From positions 186,001 through 250,000 of the forward strand of contig NZ_JBATVG010000023.1 of the NCBI RefSeq assembly GCF_049671645.1: a stretch of 64,000 nt of DNA. Reading direction: 5' to 3'. Shown here in pieces: positions 8,712 through 17,351 of this stretch; the first letter of the stretch is position 1, and every line of letters begins with the position of its first letter. The notes under the pieces are model-generated. The model made no database searches, was not told where the DNA came from, and was given only the letters and a program-made list of their open reading frames with translations. The position numbers and the translations under genes are program-made. Origin of the DNA: Castellaniella sp049671645 (GTDB lineage Bacteria; Pseudomonadota; Gammaproteobacteria; Burkholderiales; Burkholderiaceae_B).

Positions 8712-9048
8712 CGATCGCCCCGGCGTCCTTCAGCAAGGTGGCCAGCTCGCCGCTGGCATGCATTTCATTCATGATGTCGGTGCCGCCGACGAATTCGCCC
8801 TTGACATAGAGCTGCGGAATCGTGGGCCAATTGGCGTAGTCCTTGACGCCCTGGCGGACTTCCGCGTCTTCCAGGACGTTGACCGTGACCAGCTTGGTGA
8901 CGCCGACTTCCTTCAGGAGCTGGATGGCGCGCCCGGAAAACCCGCATTGCGGAAACTGCGCCGTGCCCTTCATGAACAGCACCACCGGGTGGCTGGTGAC
9001 GGTCTCGCGGATGAAATTCTGGACTTCGGATTGCACTGTGTCGGTCAT
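8704..9048 (-). CDS. grxD: monothiol glutaredoxin, Grx4 type (GrxD)
   Basis: Monothiol glutaredoxin of 114 aa that carries or delivers [2Fe-2S] clusters. The CGFS active site (QCGFSGRAIQLL), the cis-proline motif WPTIPQLYVKGEFVGG and the KGT segment upstream are all present. The start is the ATG at 9048, which has AGAGAT upstream and gives the canonical N-terminus; the frame is open further upstream but that part overlaps prmC. It lies between prmC and ubiX in a co-directed housekeeping run. Confidence 0.95.
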   Translation of the reverse strand: MTDTVQSEVQNFIRETVTSHPVVLFMKGTAQFPQCGFSGRAIQLLKEVGVTKLVTVNVLEDAEVRQGVKDYANWPTIPQLYVKGEFVGGTDIMNEMHASGELATLLKDAGAIGD

Positions 9049-9065
9049 GGTGATCTCTTTAAAAT

Positions 9066-9887
9066 TCAGGCCGCCAGGCGGCCCCAGGTGACGCGTTCGA
9101 TACCGGCCAGATCCCGCTGGCTGGCCGCATCGGAAAACCCCTCGGACTGGAACAGGCCCCGCACGGCGGCCGCCTGATCCCAGCCATGTTCCACGCACAA
9201 GGCCCCGCCGGGTCGCAGATGATCCGCCGCCCCCCGCACGATGCAGCGCAGGGCGTCCAGGCCATCGGCCCCGTCGGTCAGCGCCCCCCGCGGTTCGAAC
9301 CGCAGGTCGCCCTGAGCCAAGTGGAGGTCTTGTGAGTCGATATAGGGAGGATTCGAGACGATCAAGTCATAACGCCCCGAATCCAACTGAGTATCGTACC
9401 AATTCCCCAAGGAAAACAATAGCGTTGCCCCTAGCGCGCGTGCGTTCATTTCCGCCACGGCCAGCGCGGCCGGGCTGCAATCGGTGGCCCGCACCCGGGC
9501 GTCGGGGCGGTCCAGGGCGATGGACACCGCCACGATGCCGCTGCCGGTGCCCAGATCCAGCACCCGGGGGCTTGGCAGGCCGGCGATGGCCTGCAAGCCG
9601 CATTCCACCAGCGCCTCGGTGTCCGGCCTGGGGATCAGCACATCGGGGGTGACCCGGAAATCCCGCCCCCAGAATTCCCGCCGCCCCAGGATGTAGGCCA
9701 TCGGCTCGCCCGCCAAACGACGGGTTTCCAGTGCCCGGTAGGCCGCTTCCTGCGCCGCATCCAGCGGGTCGGTGTCGTGGGCGATGAGCCAGGCGCGGGA
9801 CACCCCCAGCACCTGCCGCCACAGCAGTTGGGCCTCCAGGCGCGGCAAGGGACTGTCCGCCAGGTGCTCCCGCAAGGTATGGGCCAT
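9066..9887 (-). CDS. prmC: peptide chain release factor N5-glutamine methyltransferase PrmC (HemK)
   Basis: Methylates the glutamine of the GGQ motif of release factors RF1 and RF2. The 273-aa protein has the SAM-binding motif VLDLGTGSGIVAVSIAL and the catalytic NPPY in VSNPPYIDSQDL, plus the N-terminal PLPRLEAQLL helix region. The ATG at 9887 is chosen because it leaves a 19-base spacer to prfA, whereas the longer frame would overlap it. It sits directly downstream of prfA, its substrate gene, as in many proteobacteria. Confidence 0.95.
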   Translation of the reverse strand: MAHTLREHLADSPLPRLEAQLLWRQVLGVSRAWLIAHDTDPLDAAQEAAYRALETRRLAGEPMAYILGRREFWGRDFRVTPDVLIPRPDTEALVECGLQAIAGLPSPRVLDLGTGSGIVAVSIALDRPDARVRATDCSPAALAVAEMNARALGATLLFSLGNWYDTQLDSGRYDLIVSNPPYIDSQDLHLAQGDLRFEPRGALTDGADGLDALRCIVRGAADHLRPGGALCVEHGWDQAAAVRGLFQSEGFSDAASQRDLAGIERVTWGRLAA

Positions 9888-9906
9888 CTCGTCCGCGCCC
9901 CCAGGT

Positions 9907-10986
9907 TCAGTCCAGCGCCAGCGCCGCCAGCTGTTCGGCCTGGTGCTCGGCCAGCAAGGCATTGGTGACCTCGTCCAGATCGCCATCCATCACCTGTGCC
10001 AGTTTGTACAAAGTCAGGTTGATGCGGTGATCCGTCATCCGCCCTTGCGGAAAATTGTAGGTGCGGATGCGCTCGGACCGGTCTCCCGATCCCACCAGGC
10101 TTTTGCGCTGCGCGGCCTCGCGGGCGTGGACTTCCTGCTGCTGGCGGTCTTTCAGCCGGGCGGCCAGCACCTGCAGGGCCTTGTCCTTGTTGCGGTGCTG
10201 CGAACGGTCGTCCTGGCATTCCACCACCAGGCCGGTGGGCAGGTGGGTGATCCGGACGGCGGAATCAGTCTTGTTGATGTGCTGCCCGCCCGCGCCGCTG
10301 GCGCGGAACGTATCAATACGCAGATCGTTGGGATTGATCTGTATGTCCGACTGGGCATCGGCTTCCGGCATCACCGCCACGGTGCAGGCCGAGGTGTGCA
10401 CCCGCCCCTGGGATTCGGTTTCCGGCACGCGCTGCACCCGATGCGCCCCGGACTCGAACTTCAGCCGGCCGTACACGCCATCGCCTTCGATATGGGCGAT
10501 GACTTCCTTGTAGCCGCCCAATTCGGCGGCGCTTTCGGACATCAGTTCCACCCGCCAGCCGCGGATTTCCGCATAGCGCGTATACATGCGCAGCAGGTCA
10601 CCCGCGAACAGGGCGCTTTCGTCACCCCCCGTTCCGGCGCGGACTTCCAGAAAAACGCTGCGGTCGTCGTCCGGGTCCTTGGGCAGCAACAGGATCTGCA
10701 GATCGGCTTCCAGCCGTTCGATGCGTTCGTCGGCGCTCGCCAACTCTTCTTCCCCCAGGGACTTCATGTCCGGATCGGACAGCATCTCGCGGGCCGTGGC
10801 CCGGTCGGCGCAGGCCCGTTCCCAGGATCCGAACACCTGCACCACGGGGTCCAGCTCCGCCCGTTCCCGCGAAAGCTTGCGGAAACGGTCCATGTCGGCA
10901 GCGCTGTCGGGCTCGGCCAGCATGGCATCGATCTCGGCCAGGCGGTGGCTGAGCTGTTCCAGGCGGCTGCGCATCGAGCTTTTCAT
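9907..10986 (-). CDS. prfA: peptide chain release factor 1 (RF1)
   Basis: Recognises UAA and UAG stop codons and triggers peptide release. The 359-aa length is standard. The GGQ loop (RASGAGGQHINKTDSAVRI) and the anticodon-like PxT-type region (HRVQRVPETESQGRVHTSACTV, seen around residues 185-205) are intact, as is the start of the catalytic domain EVRAGTGGDESALF. It lies 82 bases downstream of hemA and upstream of prmC, the usual gene order. Confidence 0.97.
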   Translation of the reverse strand: MKSSMRSRLEQLSHRLAEIDAMLAEPDSAADMDRFRKLSRERAELDPVVQVFGSWERACADRATAREMLSDPDMKSLGEEELASADERIERLEADLQILLLPKDPDDDRSVFLEVRAGTGGDESALFAGDLLRMYTRYAEIRGWRVELMSESAAELGGYKEVIAHIEGDGVYGRLKFESGAHRVQRVPETESQGRVHTSACTVAVMPEADAQSDIQINPNDLRIDTFRASGAGGQHINKTDSAVRITHLPTGLVVECQDDRSQHRNKDKALQVLAARLKDRQQQEVHAREAAQRKSLVGSGDRSERIRTYNFPQGRMTDHRINLTLYKLAQVMDGDLDEVTNALLAEHQAEQLAALALD

Positions 10987-11068
10987 GAAATGGATTCCGG
11001 AGGGTTACGCGAGAGACGCGATCCGGGGCGCGGGCCGCCGGATCGGAAGACGAGGGACGGAAAAGCCG

Positions 11069-12346
11069 CTACCGGCGGCGGGCGCCGGATTCGGGCAGCA
11101 GGCGAGGCAGCAGAGTCAGCAACTGGTCGCGTTCCGCGCCTTCGCTGCGATTGAGCGCCGCCAGGGGGCCGTGCATGTATTTGTGCGTCAGGCTGTAGGC
11201 CAGCTGTTCCAGCACGGCCTGCGGATCGTCGCCCCGCGCCAACAGGCGCCGGGCGCGGTCCAGTTCGGCCAGACGCAGGGCATCGGCATTCTGCTGGTAA
11301 TCGATGATGGCCGGCACGATGGCGCGGTTGGACAGCCAGTGCATGAAATGCTGCACGCGGGCTTCGATGATGGCCTCGGCCTGCACCACGGCGGCCCGCC
11401 GGGCGTCGGTGCCCGACTGCACCATGCGACCCAGGTCGTCCACGGTATAGAGATAGACGTCGGCCAGGCGGCTGATTTCCGGTTCGATGTCGCGCGGCAC
11501 GGCCAGATCGATCATCACCACGGGGCGATGGCGGCGCGTACGGGCAGCCGTTTCCACCATCCCCAGGCCGAGGATGGGCAAGGATGAGGCCGTACAGGAG
11601 ACGACTACGTCGAATTCGGCCAGATGATCCGGCAAAGCGGACAATTTCAGCGTGCGCGCATCGAATTGCGCGGCCAGCAGTTCCGCCCGTTCGACGGTGC
11701 GGTTGGCCACCGCCATCTGGCGGGGTTGCGCCGCCGCGAAATGGGTCGCACAGAGCTCGATCATCTCGCCCGCGCCGATGAACAGCACGTTCGCACAGGA
11801 CAGATCCCCCAGCACGCGTTCGGCCAGGCGCACGGCGGCGGCGGCCATGGACACCGAATGGGCGCCGATCGCGGTCTGGGAACGGACTTCCTTGGCGACC
11901 GAGAACGTACGCTGGAACAATTGATGCAGCAGGGTGCCCAGCGTGCCTGCCTGTTCGGCGGCCCGCACGGCGTCTTTCATCTGCCCCAGGATCTGCGGTT
12001 CGCCCAGCACCATGGAATCCAGCCCGCTGGCCACGCGAAAGGCGTGTCGCACGGCATCGTTGTGCTGGTATTCATAGAGATGCGGCGTCAGCTGGCCGGC
12101 TTCCAGGCGGTTGAATTCCGCCAACCAGGCCGGCAGTTTCGCCTTCACGCCCGGATCGGCCGCACAGTAGATTTCCGTGCGATTACAGGTGGACAGGATC
12201 GCGGCCTCGCGCACCGAGGAGCCGAACGCGGTCCGCAAGGCCGACAGCGCGGGCTTGAGCAATTCGATCGGAAACGACACCCGCTCGCGCACGGAAACCG
12301 GCGCGGAGACGTGGTTCAGGCCAAAGGTCAGGACATCAACGGACAT
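11069..12346 (-). CDS. hemA: glutamyl-tRNA reductase HemA
   Basis: First committed step of C5-type tetrapyrrole synthesis: reduces glutamyl-tRNA(Glu) to glutamate-1-semialdehyde with NADPH. The 425-aa protein shows the catalytic cysteine motif ILSTCNRTEIY, the SMVLGEPQILGQMKDA segment, the NADPH-binding stretch VLFIGAGEMIELC and a C-terminal dimerisation helix region. The ATG at 12346 gives the canonical SVDVLTFGLNHVSAPV start. It heads the hemA-prfA-prmC-grxD-ubiX run and diverges from tRNA-Phe, 119 bases away. Confidence 0.96.
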   Translation of the reverse strand: MSVDVLTFGLNHVSAPVSVRERVSFPIELLKPALSALRTAFGSSVREAAILSTCNRTEIYCAADPGVKAKLPAWLAEFNRLEAGQLTPHLYEYQHNDAVRHAFRVASGLDSMVLGEPQILGQMKDAVRAAEQAGTLGTLLHQLFQRTFSVAKEVRSQTAIGAHSVSMAAAAVRLAERVLGDLSCANVLFIGAGEMIELCATHFAAAQPRQMAVANRTVERAELLAAQFDARTLKLSALPDHLAEFDVVVSCTASSLPILGLGMVETAARTRRHRPVVMIDLAVPRDIEPEISRLADVYLYTVDDLGRMVQSGTDARRAAVVQAEAIIEARVQHFMHWLSNRAIVPAIIDYQQNADALRLAELDRARRLLARGDDPQAVLEQLAYSLTHKYMHGPLAALNRSEGAERDQLLTLLPRLLPESGARRR

Positions 12347-12449
12347 GCCGCGGAAAAATTCGTAGCTGGAGACTTCAGTATTATAGGTCGTGGGACGGAC
12401 ATTGGGCCATTTCCATGCCCCAGCGCCTGCATACGGCAAAAAATTCGTG

Positions 12450-12455
12450 TATGAT
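12450..12455 (+). promoter_or_regulatory. -10 box of tRNA-Phe
   Basis: TATGAT ends 10 bases before the mature 5' end of the tRNA and matches the sigma-70 -10 consensus closely. A clear -35 element is not seen at 16-18 bases upstream, so the promoter call rests on the -10 and its position. Confidence 0.5.
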
Positions 12456-12465
12456 TCGACGTCTT

Positions 12466-12541
12466 GGCCCGGTAGCTCAGTCGGTAGAGCAGAGGATTGA
12501 AAATCCTTGTGTCGGTGGTTCGATTCCGCCCCGGGCCACCA
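12466..12541 (+). tRNA. tRNA-Phe (GAA)
   Basis: A 76-nt tRNA gene with encoded CCA. The acceptor stem GGCCCGG pairs with CCGGGCC (12531-12537). The anticodon loop TTGAAAA carries GAA for phenylalanine, and the T-loop GTTCGATTC is intact. The 3' half from 12516 on is duplicated at 24769-24794, which marks this gene as the integration site of the island that follows. The copy next to the integrase is the complete, working one. Confidence 0.97.
12516..12541 (+). repeat. left attachment site (3' end of tRNA-Phe)
   Basis: The last 26 bases of tRNA-Phe, from the T arm through CCA, recur exactly at 24769-24794 in the same direction. Identity stops right after CCA (CCGC here, GTTG at the right copy) and before the T at the left edge. 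This is the core direct repeat left by site-specific integration of a tRNA-targeting island. Confidence 0.9.
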
Positions 12542-12663
12542 CCGCGCTGTTCCAGCACGGTTCAAAACATCCCAAAACCCCATAAAATCAATCTCTTAGG
12601 CAGAACTCTCTGCCCTAGACGTGTCACTGCGCGTCCCTACATCCCGCGTTTGTCTGTACCCCA

Positions 12664-12674
12664 ACTTGTACCCC
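12664..12674 (+). repeat. candidate integrase arm site, copy 1
   Basis: The 11-mer ACTTGTACCCC. The same word occurs inverted at 12703-12713 and in direct orientation at 24707-24717, so it is found inside both ends of the island and nowhere else that was noticed. A shorter form, TGTACCCC, is at 12655-12662. The spacing from the attachment core fits arm-type sites bound by a tyrosine integrase N-terminal domain (inference). Confidence 0.5.
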
Positions 12675-12702
12675 ACAATGGTTTTGTCAAAAACAGCCTC
12701 TG

Positions 12703-12713
12703 GGGGTACAAGT
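12703..12713 (-). repeat. candidate integrase arm site, copy 2 (inverted)
   Basis: GGGGTACAAGT, the exact reverse complement of the 11-mer at 12664-12674, ends two bases before the integrase ATG. Its place over the integrase ribosome-binding region suggests integrase could repress its own gene by binding here (inference). Confidence 0.5.
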
Positions 12714-12714
12714 C

Positions 12715-13795
12715 ATGAGCCTACCCAGCGAGACTCAGATCAGGGCAGCCAAGCCCGGTCCGAAAGAATATCTGCTAAACGACGGCGATAATTTGTATCT
12801 GCGTGTACGAGTGTCCGGCAAGGCCTGGGCCTATCGCTACACAAAGGGCGGCAAGGCCGTGAAGCCGGGCATGGGGCCCTATTCGGAAGTCACGCTTGCC
12901 CAGCACGCGCCAAGGCCTACGAAGCCAACAGCCAACGTGCCAATGGTCTTGATCCCAAAGAAGTACGCGACCGGCAGGAGGAACAGGCGCACATCACGCG
13001 CCTGTAAACCTTCGAGCTGCTGGCGCGGGCCTGGCACACCAGCGCCAAGAAGGACCAGGAGTGGTCGGAAGACTACGCCCAGAAAGTCATCCGGCACCTG
13101 GAAATTCACATCTTTCCCTGGGTAGGCCACAAGCCGATCGAAACGATCCTTCCAACGGAAATCGTGCAATGCCTGTACCGCCCCAAGGATCGAGGCAACC
13201 TTGAAACGGCGCAGCGCGTCCGCGAGGCTGTCCAGCACGTCTACCAATACGCCGTGGACGTGGGCGCGCTGGAACCCGGCAAGAACCTCGTCAACAAGAA
13301 CACGGGCGGCCTGCCGCCGCCGTGCAGCAGGCACTTTGCGGCAATCACCGAGCCCGCCAAGCTGGGACAGCTGCTGCGCGACATCCGCAACTACCACGGG
13401 CACTTCATCACACGCAGCGCGTTGCGGCTTGCCCCCCCATGATGTTCCAGCGTCCGGGACAGATCCGGCTCGCGGACTGGGAAGACATCGATTTCGAGGT
13501 CGAGCTTTGGCGCTGCCCACCGGAGAAGATGAAAATGCGCGAGTGGCAAAAGCGGGATAGTCGAACGCCCGCCCATATCGTCCCGCTGCCACGCCAGGCG
13601 CTGGAAATCCTGCGTGAGCTGTACCCGCTGACCGGCCCCACCGGCCCGGTCTTCCGCAGCATGTCGCGGCGCTCAGAGAGAAGCCGCTACATCAGCGACA
13701 ACACCATCAACAGCGCATTGCGCACCCAGCCTGGAGGCTTGCAGAATGAACGCGGAGAGAATTTGCGAAGTTTTATTTATGAATCAAAGCATTAG
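12715..13795 (+). pseudogene. P4-type tyrosine integrase, decayed
   Basis: Homology to island integrases runs through three reading frames. Frame A (12715 to about 12902) encodes the DUF4102-type arm-binding start (SLPSETQIRAAKPGPKEYLL and GKAWAYRYTKGGKAVKPG). A lost base near 12901 shifts to frame B (ARAKAYEANSQRANGLDPK onward), which carries a stop TAA at 13005-13007 and runs to TRSALRLAPP. Beyond a seven-C run at 13432-13438, frame C continues (MFQRPGQIRLADWEDIDFE to SDNTINSALRT). Homology ends near 13728, before the HxxR and Tyr catalytic residues, which are missing. With two frameshifts, one nonsense codon and a lost C-terminus, it cannot make an active recombinase. Confidence 0.9.
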
Positions 13796-14109
13796 CTCTT
13801 TTTGAAATCCAGGTCTTCAGAAAGGAGGCCGAAAGGAGGCCGAAAGGATGCAGAAAGGGACTCCCGCTTGACTTAAGGTCTACGGGACACAGGCCAGAAG
13901 ACCCAAAACGTGGCGGCTCTCACCCTTGAGCGCACACTCCTTGTGGGAAGGAGCGCAGTAATGCAGTCGATGTTTTAGGCAACGGACTCACGGCAACAGA
14001 TACCCACACCGCGCCGGATAGTCCGCAGCTGCTGACCACTCGGCAAGCGCCGCTCCATCTAGTGGGCAGTCTGACCGTTAAAGGCCCATCCGCAGAAGGT
14101 TCGTTATGC
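13796..14109. other. gene-free stretch between integrase remnant and methyltransferase
   Basis: About 310 bases with no convincing coding sequence. It starts with an 11-bp tandem repeat and contains a short hairpin (CTCCTT and AAGGAG, loop of five, near 13937-13953). It probably marks the deletion junction that removed the integrase C-terminus and lies past the 3' end of the methyltransferase gene. Confidence 0.6.
13820..13863 (+). repeat. 11-bp tandem repeat, four copies
   Basis: GAAAGGAGGCC occurs twice in exact tandem (13820-13841), followed by GAAAGGATGCA and GAAAGGGACTC, which keep the first seven bases or nearly so. The period of 11 bp is close to one helical turn. It is non-coding and follows the truncated integrase. 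Confidence 0.75.
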
Positions 14110-15696
14110 TCATGAGCAGGCTGCACGTTCTCGACCCGCCAATGCCCGTACACTATCTAGGAAGTCAAGGACAACATCCGCAATTTGCCGCGCGAGGTAG
14201 GGTGGGACAGCATTTCCAACCTGCCAATACTGCTGAGTCCTATTCCCTTCAAAGAAATAATTATCGGGAAAGGTTTGCAGCCGCGCCGCTTCCCGGACCG
14301 TAAGGCTGCGGCATTGGGACGGGTCCGGATGTATGTAGTAATGGCCATCCTTCGCGATGTGCGAAACGATGGTAGTCGAAGGCTCGTCAGCACGCTGAAC
14401 CCTAAATCGGTCCATAAATGGAACCTTTTCATCGCAGACATTTGAGTGAAGCGGCAACAGCTTTTCGGGGAAATCAGACAGCCTAGGTGACTTTTTCGTA
14501 ACTTCCGCATACGATGATGCAAACATATAGCGCTCCAAATCTGAGCGCATATGCTTACGGGCCTCATGCTGAAGAACACCCGGCAATCGTGGGTCTTCAA
14601 GCCAACTCTTCAGTTTTTCTGGAGCCCCTGTGGGGCAGCCCCCTCCTCGCAAGAAAACGCCCCCATACGATCCATGCTGCGGCGCATCCGCACATGCCTT
14701 GGCCATGACTTCCTCAACCCTCATCCGCAGCGGATGATGCCAACCTCTAAGCATCCGCTTCGAACTCCTCAGAACTGCGAGCCACGCGTCAAGTCCATCC
14801 TGCTCCTTGGACAGGCGGCTTCGCAACGAAGGGAGGCCGGACAGGGCCTCGCTGACGGTCACCTTCGCATCATTCGCCTTCAAAAGAAAACGCCCGTCAT
14901 CCATGAGCATCTCTTTCCCTTTCTCTGCCAAATCTGAGCGGATTCCAAAAACAATCACTCGATGTCGCGCTTGAGGCAAACCAAATCGCTCGGATTCAAT
15001 AAGAAAGTCCAGTGGCGTCAGAGACTGCCCAGCAGCAACGAAGGATCTTATTTGATACCTACGCCCGTTTCCCGGCTCTTGCAAGTCACGAAGAATCCGA
15101 TCAAAGATGAGATTCCCACCAAGCCGCGAAGTCAGGATCCCCTTGACGTTCTCCATGACAAATACAGCCGGACCAAAGTCACGCAAAATACGCAAATACT
15201 GCTCGTATAGCAGATGCCGCTTGTCCTTCTCAAACTTGTTTGGATCGCTCGACCTCATCCGGGATCTCCCGGCCAGAGAATAGGCTTGGCAAGGCGGGCC
15301 ACCGATCAGAACCCATTCTGAAGCATCGCCAAGCGCCTCCCTAATCCAGCCATCCACCTGGCCTGCCGGAGTAACGCCTAACTCGGCGCACCGCGCGCCC
15401 AATGCCGCCGCCCTCGCATCATCAGATACGGCGGAATCCCTGAATAACTGCTCACGAGTAATTTTCCCTGAGACGTAGTCGTAGTAGCAATCAGGAGCGC
15501 TGGCTCCACCGCTGCACATTGCACGATATAGCGCGCGGAGAGACAAGGTGCTGTGAGCAACGCTCTCCTTTTCTATCGAGAGCCGCACATCAAATCGCAT
15601 GCGATTGTGACCATCAACAGCAGTGGAAAAACCCTCGCCCAATCCACCCGAACCCGCAAACAAATCTATTACAGGTATCTGGTCGATAGATAACAT
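14110..15696 (-). CDS. DNA (cytosine-5)-methyltransferase
   Basis: Adds a methyl group to C5 of cytosine in DNA; 528 aa. Conserved motifs occur in order: I (DLFAGSGGLGEGF, residues 11-23), IV with the catalytic Pro-Cys-Gln (IGGPPCQAYS, about residue 136), VI (MENVKGIL), VIII (QARHRVIVFG), a target-recognition region, IX (REAARLQTFPDNYFF) and X (QVGNAVPPYLA). It diverges from the MORC ATPase gene, with 128 bases between. Next to Vsr and a PD-(D/E)XK protein it is the modification arm of a restriction-like cluster. The recognition sequence cannot be read from the protein. Confidence 0.95.
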   Translation of the reverse strand: MLSIDQIPVIDLFAGSGGLGEGFSTAVDGHNRMRFDVRLSIEKESVAHSTLSLRALYRAMCSGGASAPDCYYDYVSGKITREQLFRDSAVSDDARAAALGARCAELGVTPAGQVDGWIREALGDASEWVLIGGPPCQAYSLAGRSRMRSSDPNKFEKDKRHLLYEQYLRILRDFGPAVFVMENVKGILTSRLGGNLIFDRILRDLQEPGNGRRYQIRSFVAAGQSLTPLDFLIESERFGLPQARHRVIVFGIRSDLAEKGKEMLMDDGRFLLKANDAKVTVSEALSGLPSLRSRLSKEQDGLDAWLAVLRSSKRMLRGWHHPLRMRVEEVMAKACADAPQHGSYGGVFLRGGGCPTGAPEKLKSWLEDPRLPGVLQHEARKHMRSDLERYMFASSYAEVTKKSPRLSDFPEKLLPLHSNVCDEKVPFMDRFRVQRADEPSTTIVSHIAKDGHYYIHPDPSQCRSLTVREAARLQTFPDNYFFEGNRTQQYWQVGNAVPPYLARQIADVVLDFLDSVRALAGRERAACS

Positions 15697-15824
15697 CTAT
15701 TTTCTTCTGTTTGTTAGGGAATTCCCCGCAAGCCTGAAGTGTACCAGGAAGGGGCCCATGACTCACCTCAGTATCCCTACAGCCACTCTGATGCAGGAGT
15801 ACAGCGTCAACTGAAAGAGTTAAC
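15697..15824. promoter_or_regulatory. divergent promoter region of the defence cluster
   Basis: These 128 bases separate the methyltransferase (minus) from the five-gene plus-strand operon, so both promoters must lie here. The plus-strand start has a GAAAGAG ribosome-binding stretch 5-11 bases upstream of its ATG. A shared control site would let methylation be established before nuclease genes are expressed (inference); no clear operator palindrome was found. Confidence 0.5.
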
Positions 15825-17351
15825 ATGTGTCAAACTGTACACTATTCAGACGACGACAAGGAGACCCTTCTGAAAGAGAGGTACACCCCACCTTCGGCGC
15901 CGACACTGCTGGACGCGATGCGGGCGATTGGCTATTCATTCGAAACCGCGCTGGCAGACATCATCGACAACAGCATCGCTGCCGCTGCTAGCCAAGTGAC
16001 TATCGAGTTCTCGGCGCAGCCGTCGCCCTATGTAGTTGTTGGCGATAACGGGACAGGGATGACAGCATCCAGGCTATTCGACGCAATGAGGCACGGTAGC
16101 CAAAACCCGGGAATTGAACGAGAACAGGCTGACCTCGGACGGTTCGGCCTAGGCTTGAAAACCGCCAGCCTCTCCCAATGCCGACGCCTGACAGTAGTCT
16201 CTTCTCGCGACAGCATCTTCACCGGCGCAGAATGGGACCTGGACACAGTAGCTCGAACATCGAACTGGACGCTGCTCGAACTCGAAAGTCACGATCTGAA
16301 CAAAGTGCCAGCCATTGAGAGCCTACGGAAAGCTGACCACGGCACCCTAATAATCTGGCGCGAGCTTGATCGAGCGCTAGCAGGGGAATCGAATGCCGAA
16401 AGGGCACTGATGGACTTGATGGACAGAACCAGAGATCATCTAGCCCTAGTATTTCACCGCTTTCTTCAAGGCACAACACCAATTCTGGCAATCACAATTA
16501 ACGGAATCCCGATCACCCCTATAGATCCGTACCTATCCAATTCGCGAGGCAGCCAAACACTACCCGAGGAAATCCTACACATCGACGGTGAGAAGGTACG
16601 GATAGAAGCTCATATTCTCCCACACATCTCAAAGCTCACACCAAGCGAAGTCAGGGAGGCCGGCGGCGAGGAAGGCCTCAGACGCAATCAGGGGTTCTAC
16701 GTCTATAGAAGCCGGCGACTCATTACCTGGGGAACATGGTTCAGACTAGCCAAGCAGGAAGAGATCACAAAGCTTGCACGGGTAATCGTAGACATCCCAA
16801 ATTCTCTAGACCACCTATGGTCTCTAGACGTCAAGAAATCAGCGGCCCACCCGCCAGAGAAGGTACGACAAGGATTACTACGAATCATTGAATTAATTAC
16901 CAACCGCAGTCGTCGCGTATACACATTCCGTGGGAATCAGAGGCAGTCCCGAGGGCTCATATCCGTTTGGGAAAGAATCGAGCTGCGAGACAAGCATGTT
17001 CGATATCAAATCAACCGGGAGCATGATCTCTTTACAGCATTAACGAAGGAATTGCCGGAGCACACCACACCTCTACTAGAGCAGCTGATTCGTCTGCTCG
17101 AAGATTCATTTCCTTTCGACGCCGTATATGCTGATATGGCATCAGACAGGCGGACTGCAAATAATAATATTGGCGTGCTTGAAATTGAAGACAAACTCAC
17201 GGAACTTGCCATTCAAATCTTAGCCGCAATCGGAAAAAACCAAGAAGATCGGACAAGCCTGCTAGATCGGATTCACCTATTGGAGCCATTTAGCAAATAC
17301 CCCGATATCACCGCAAAGATAAGGGAGAAATTCGGTGAGCCTCACACATAA
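15825..17351 (+). CDS. MORC/HSP90-like GHKL ATPase of a restriction-modification cluster
   Basis: A 508-aa GHKL-fold ATPase. The Bergerat motifs are clear: N box with D45-x3-N49 (LADIIDNSI), the DNGTG motif at residues 74-78 and GRFGLGLKTASLS at 105-117. A second domain follows (RRNQGFYVYRSRRLI, DIPNSLDHLWSLDVKKS), as in MutL/MORC-type S5 transducer regions with a conserved lysine. This family was linked by Iyer and Aravind to restriction systems and to the origin of eukaryotic MORC proteins. ATP-driven clamp closure on DNA is the expected role. It is the first gene of the plus-strand operon and overlaps the Z1 gene by 17 bases. Confidence 0.9.
   Translation: MCQTVHYSDDDKETLLKERYTPPSAPTLLDAMRAIGYSFETALADIIDNSIAAAASQVTIEFSAQPSPYVVVGDNGTGMTASRLFDAMRHGSQNPGIEREQADLGRFGLGLKTASLSQCRRLTVVSSRDSIFTGAEWDLDTVARTSNWTLLELESHDLNKVPAIESLRKADHGTLIIWRELDRALAGESNAERALMDLMDRTRDHLALVFHRFLQGTTPILAITINGIPITPIDPYLSNSRGSQTLPEEILHIDGEKVRIEAHILPHISKLTPSEVREAGGEEGLRRNQGFYVYRSRRLITWGTWFRLAKQEEITKLARVIVDIPNSLDHLWSLDVKKSAAHPPEKVRQGLLRIIELITNRSRRVYTFRGNQRQSRGLISVWERIELRDKHVRYQINREHDLFTALTKELPEHTTPLLEQLIRLLEDSFPFDAVYADMASDRRTANNNIGVLEIEDKLTELAIQILAAIGKNQEDRTSLLDRIHLLEPFSKYPDITAKIREKFGEPHT

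Noticed and set aside
12497..12718. Small open frame across tRNA-Phe
   Set aside because: It begins inside the tRNA and is a common artefact of tRNA genes. The same holds for minus-strand frames across 12328-12558 and 24653-24871.
13820..13863. Tandem repeats considered as a CRISPR array
   Set aside because: Units are 11 bp with no spacers and no cas genes are present.
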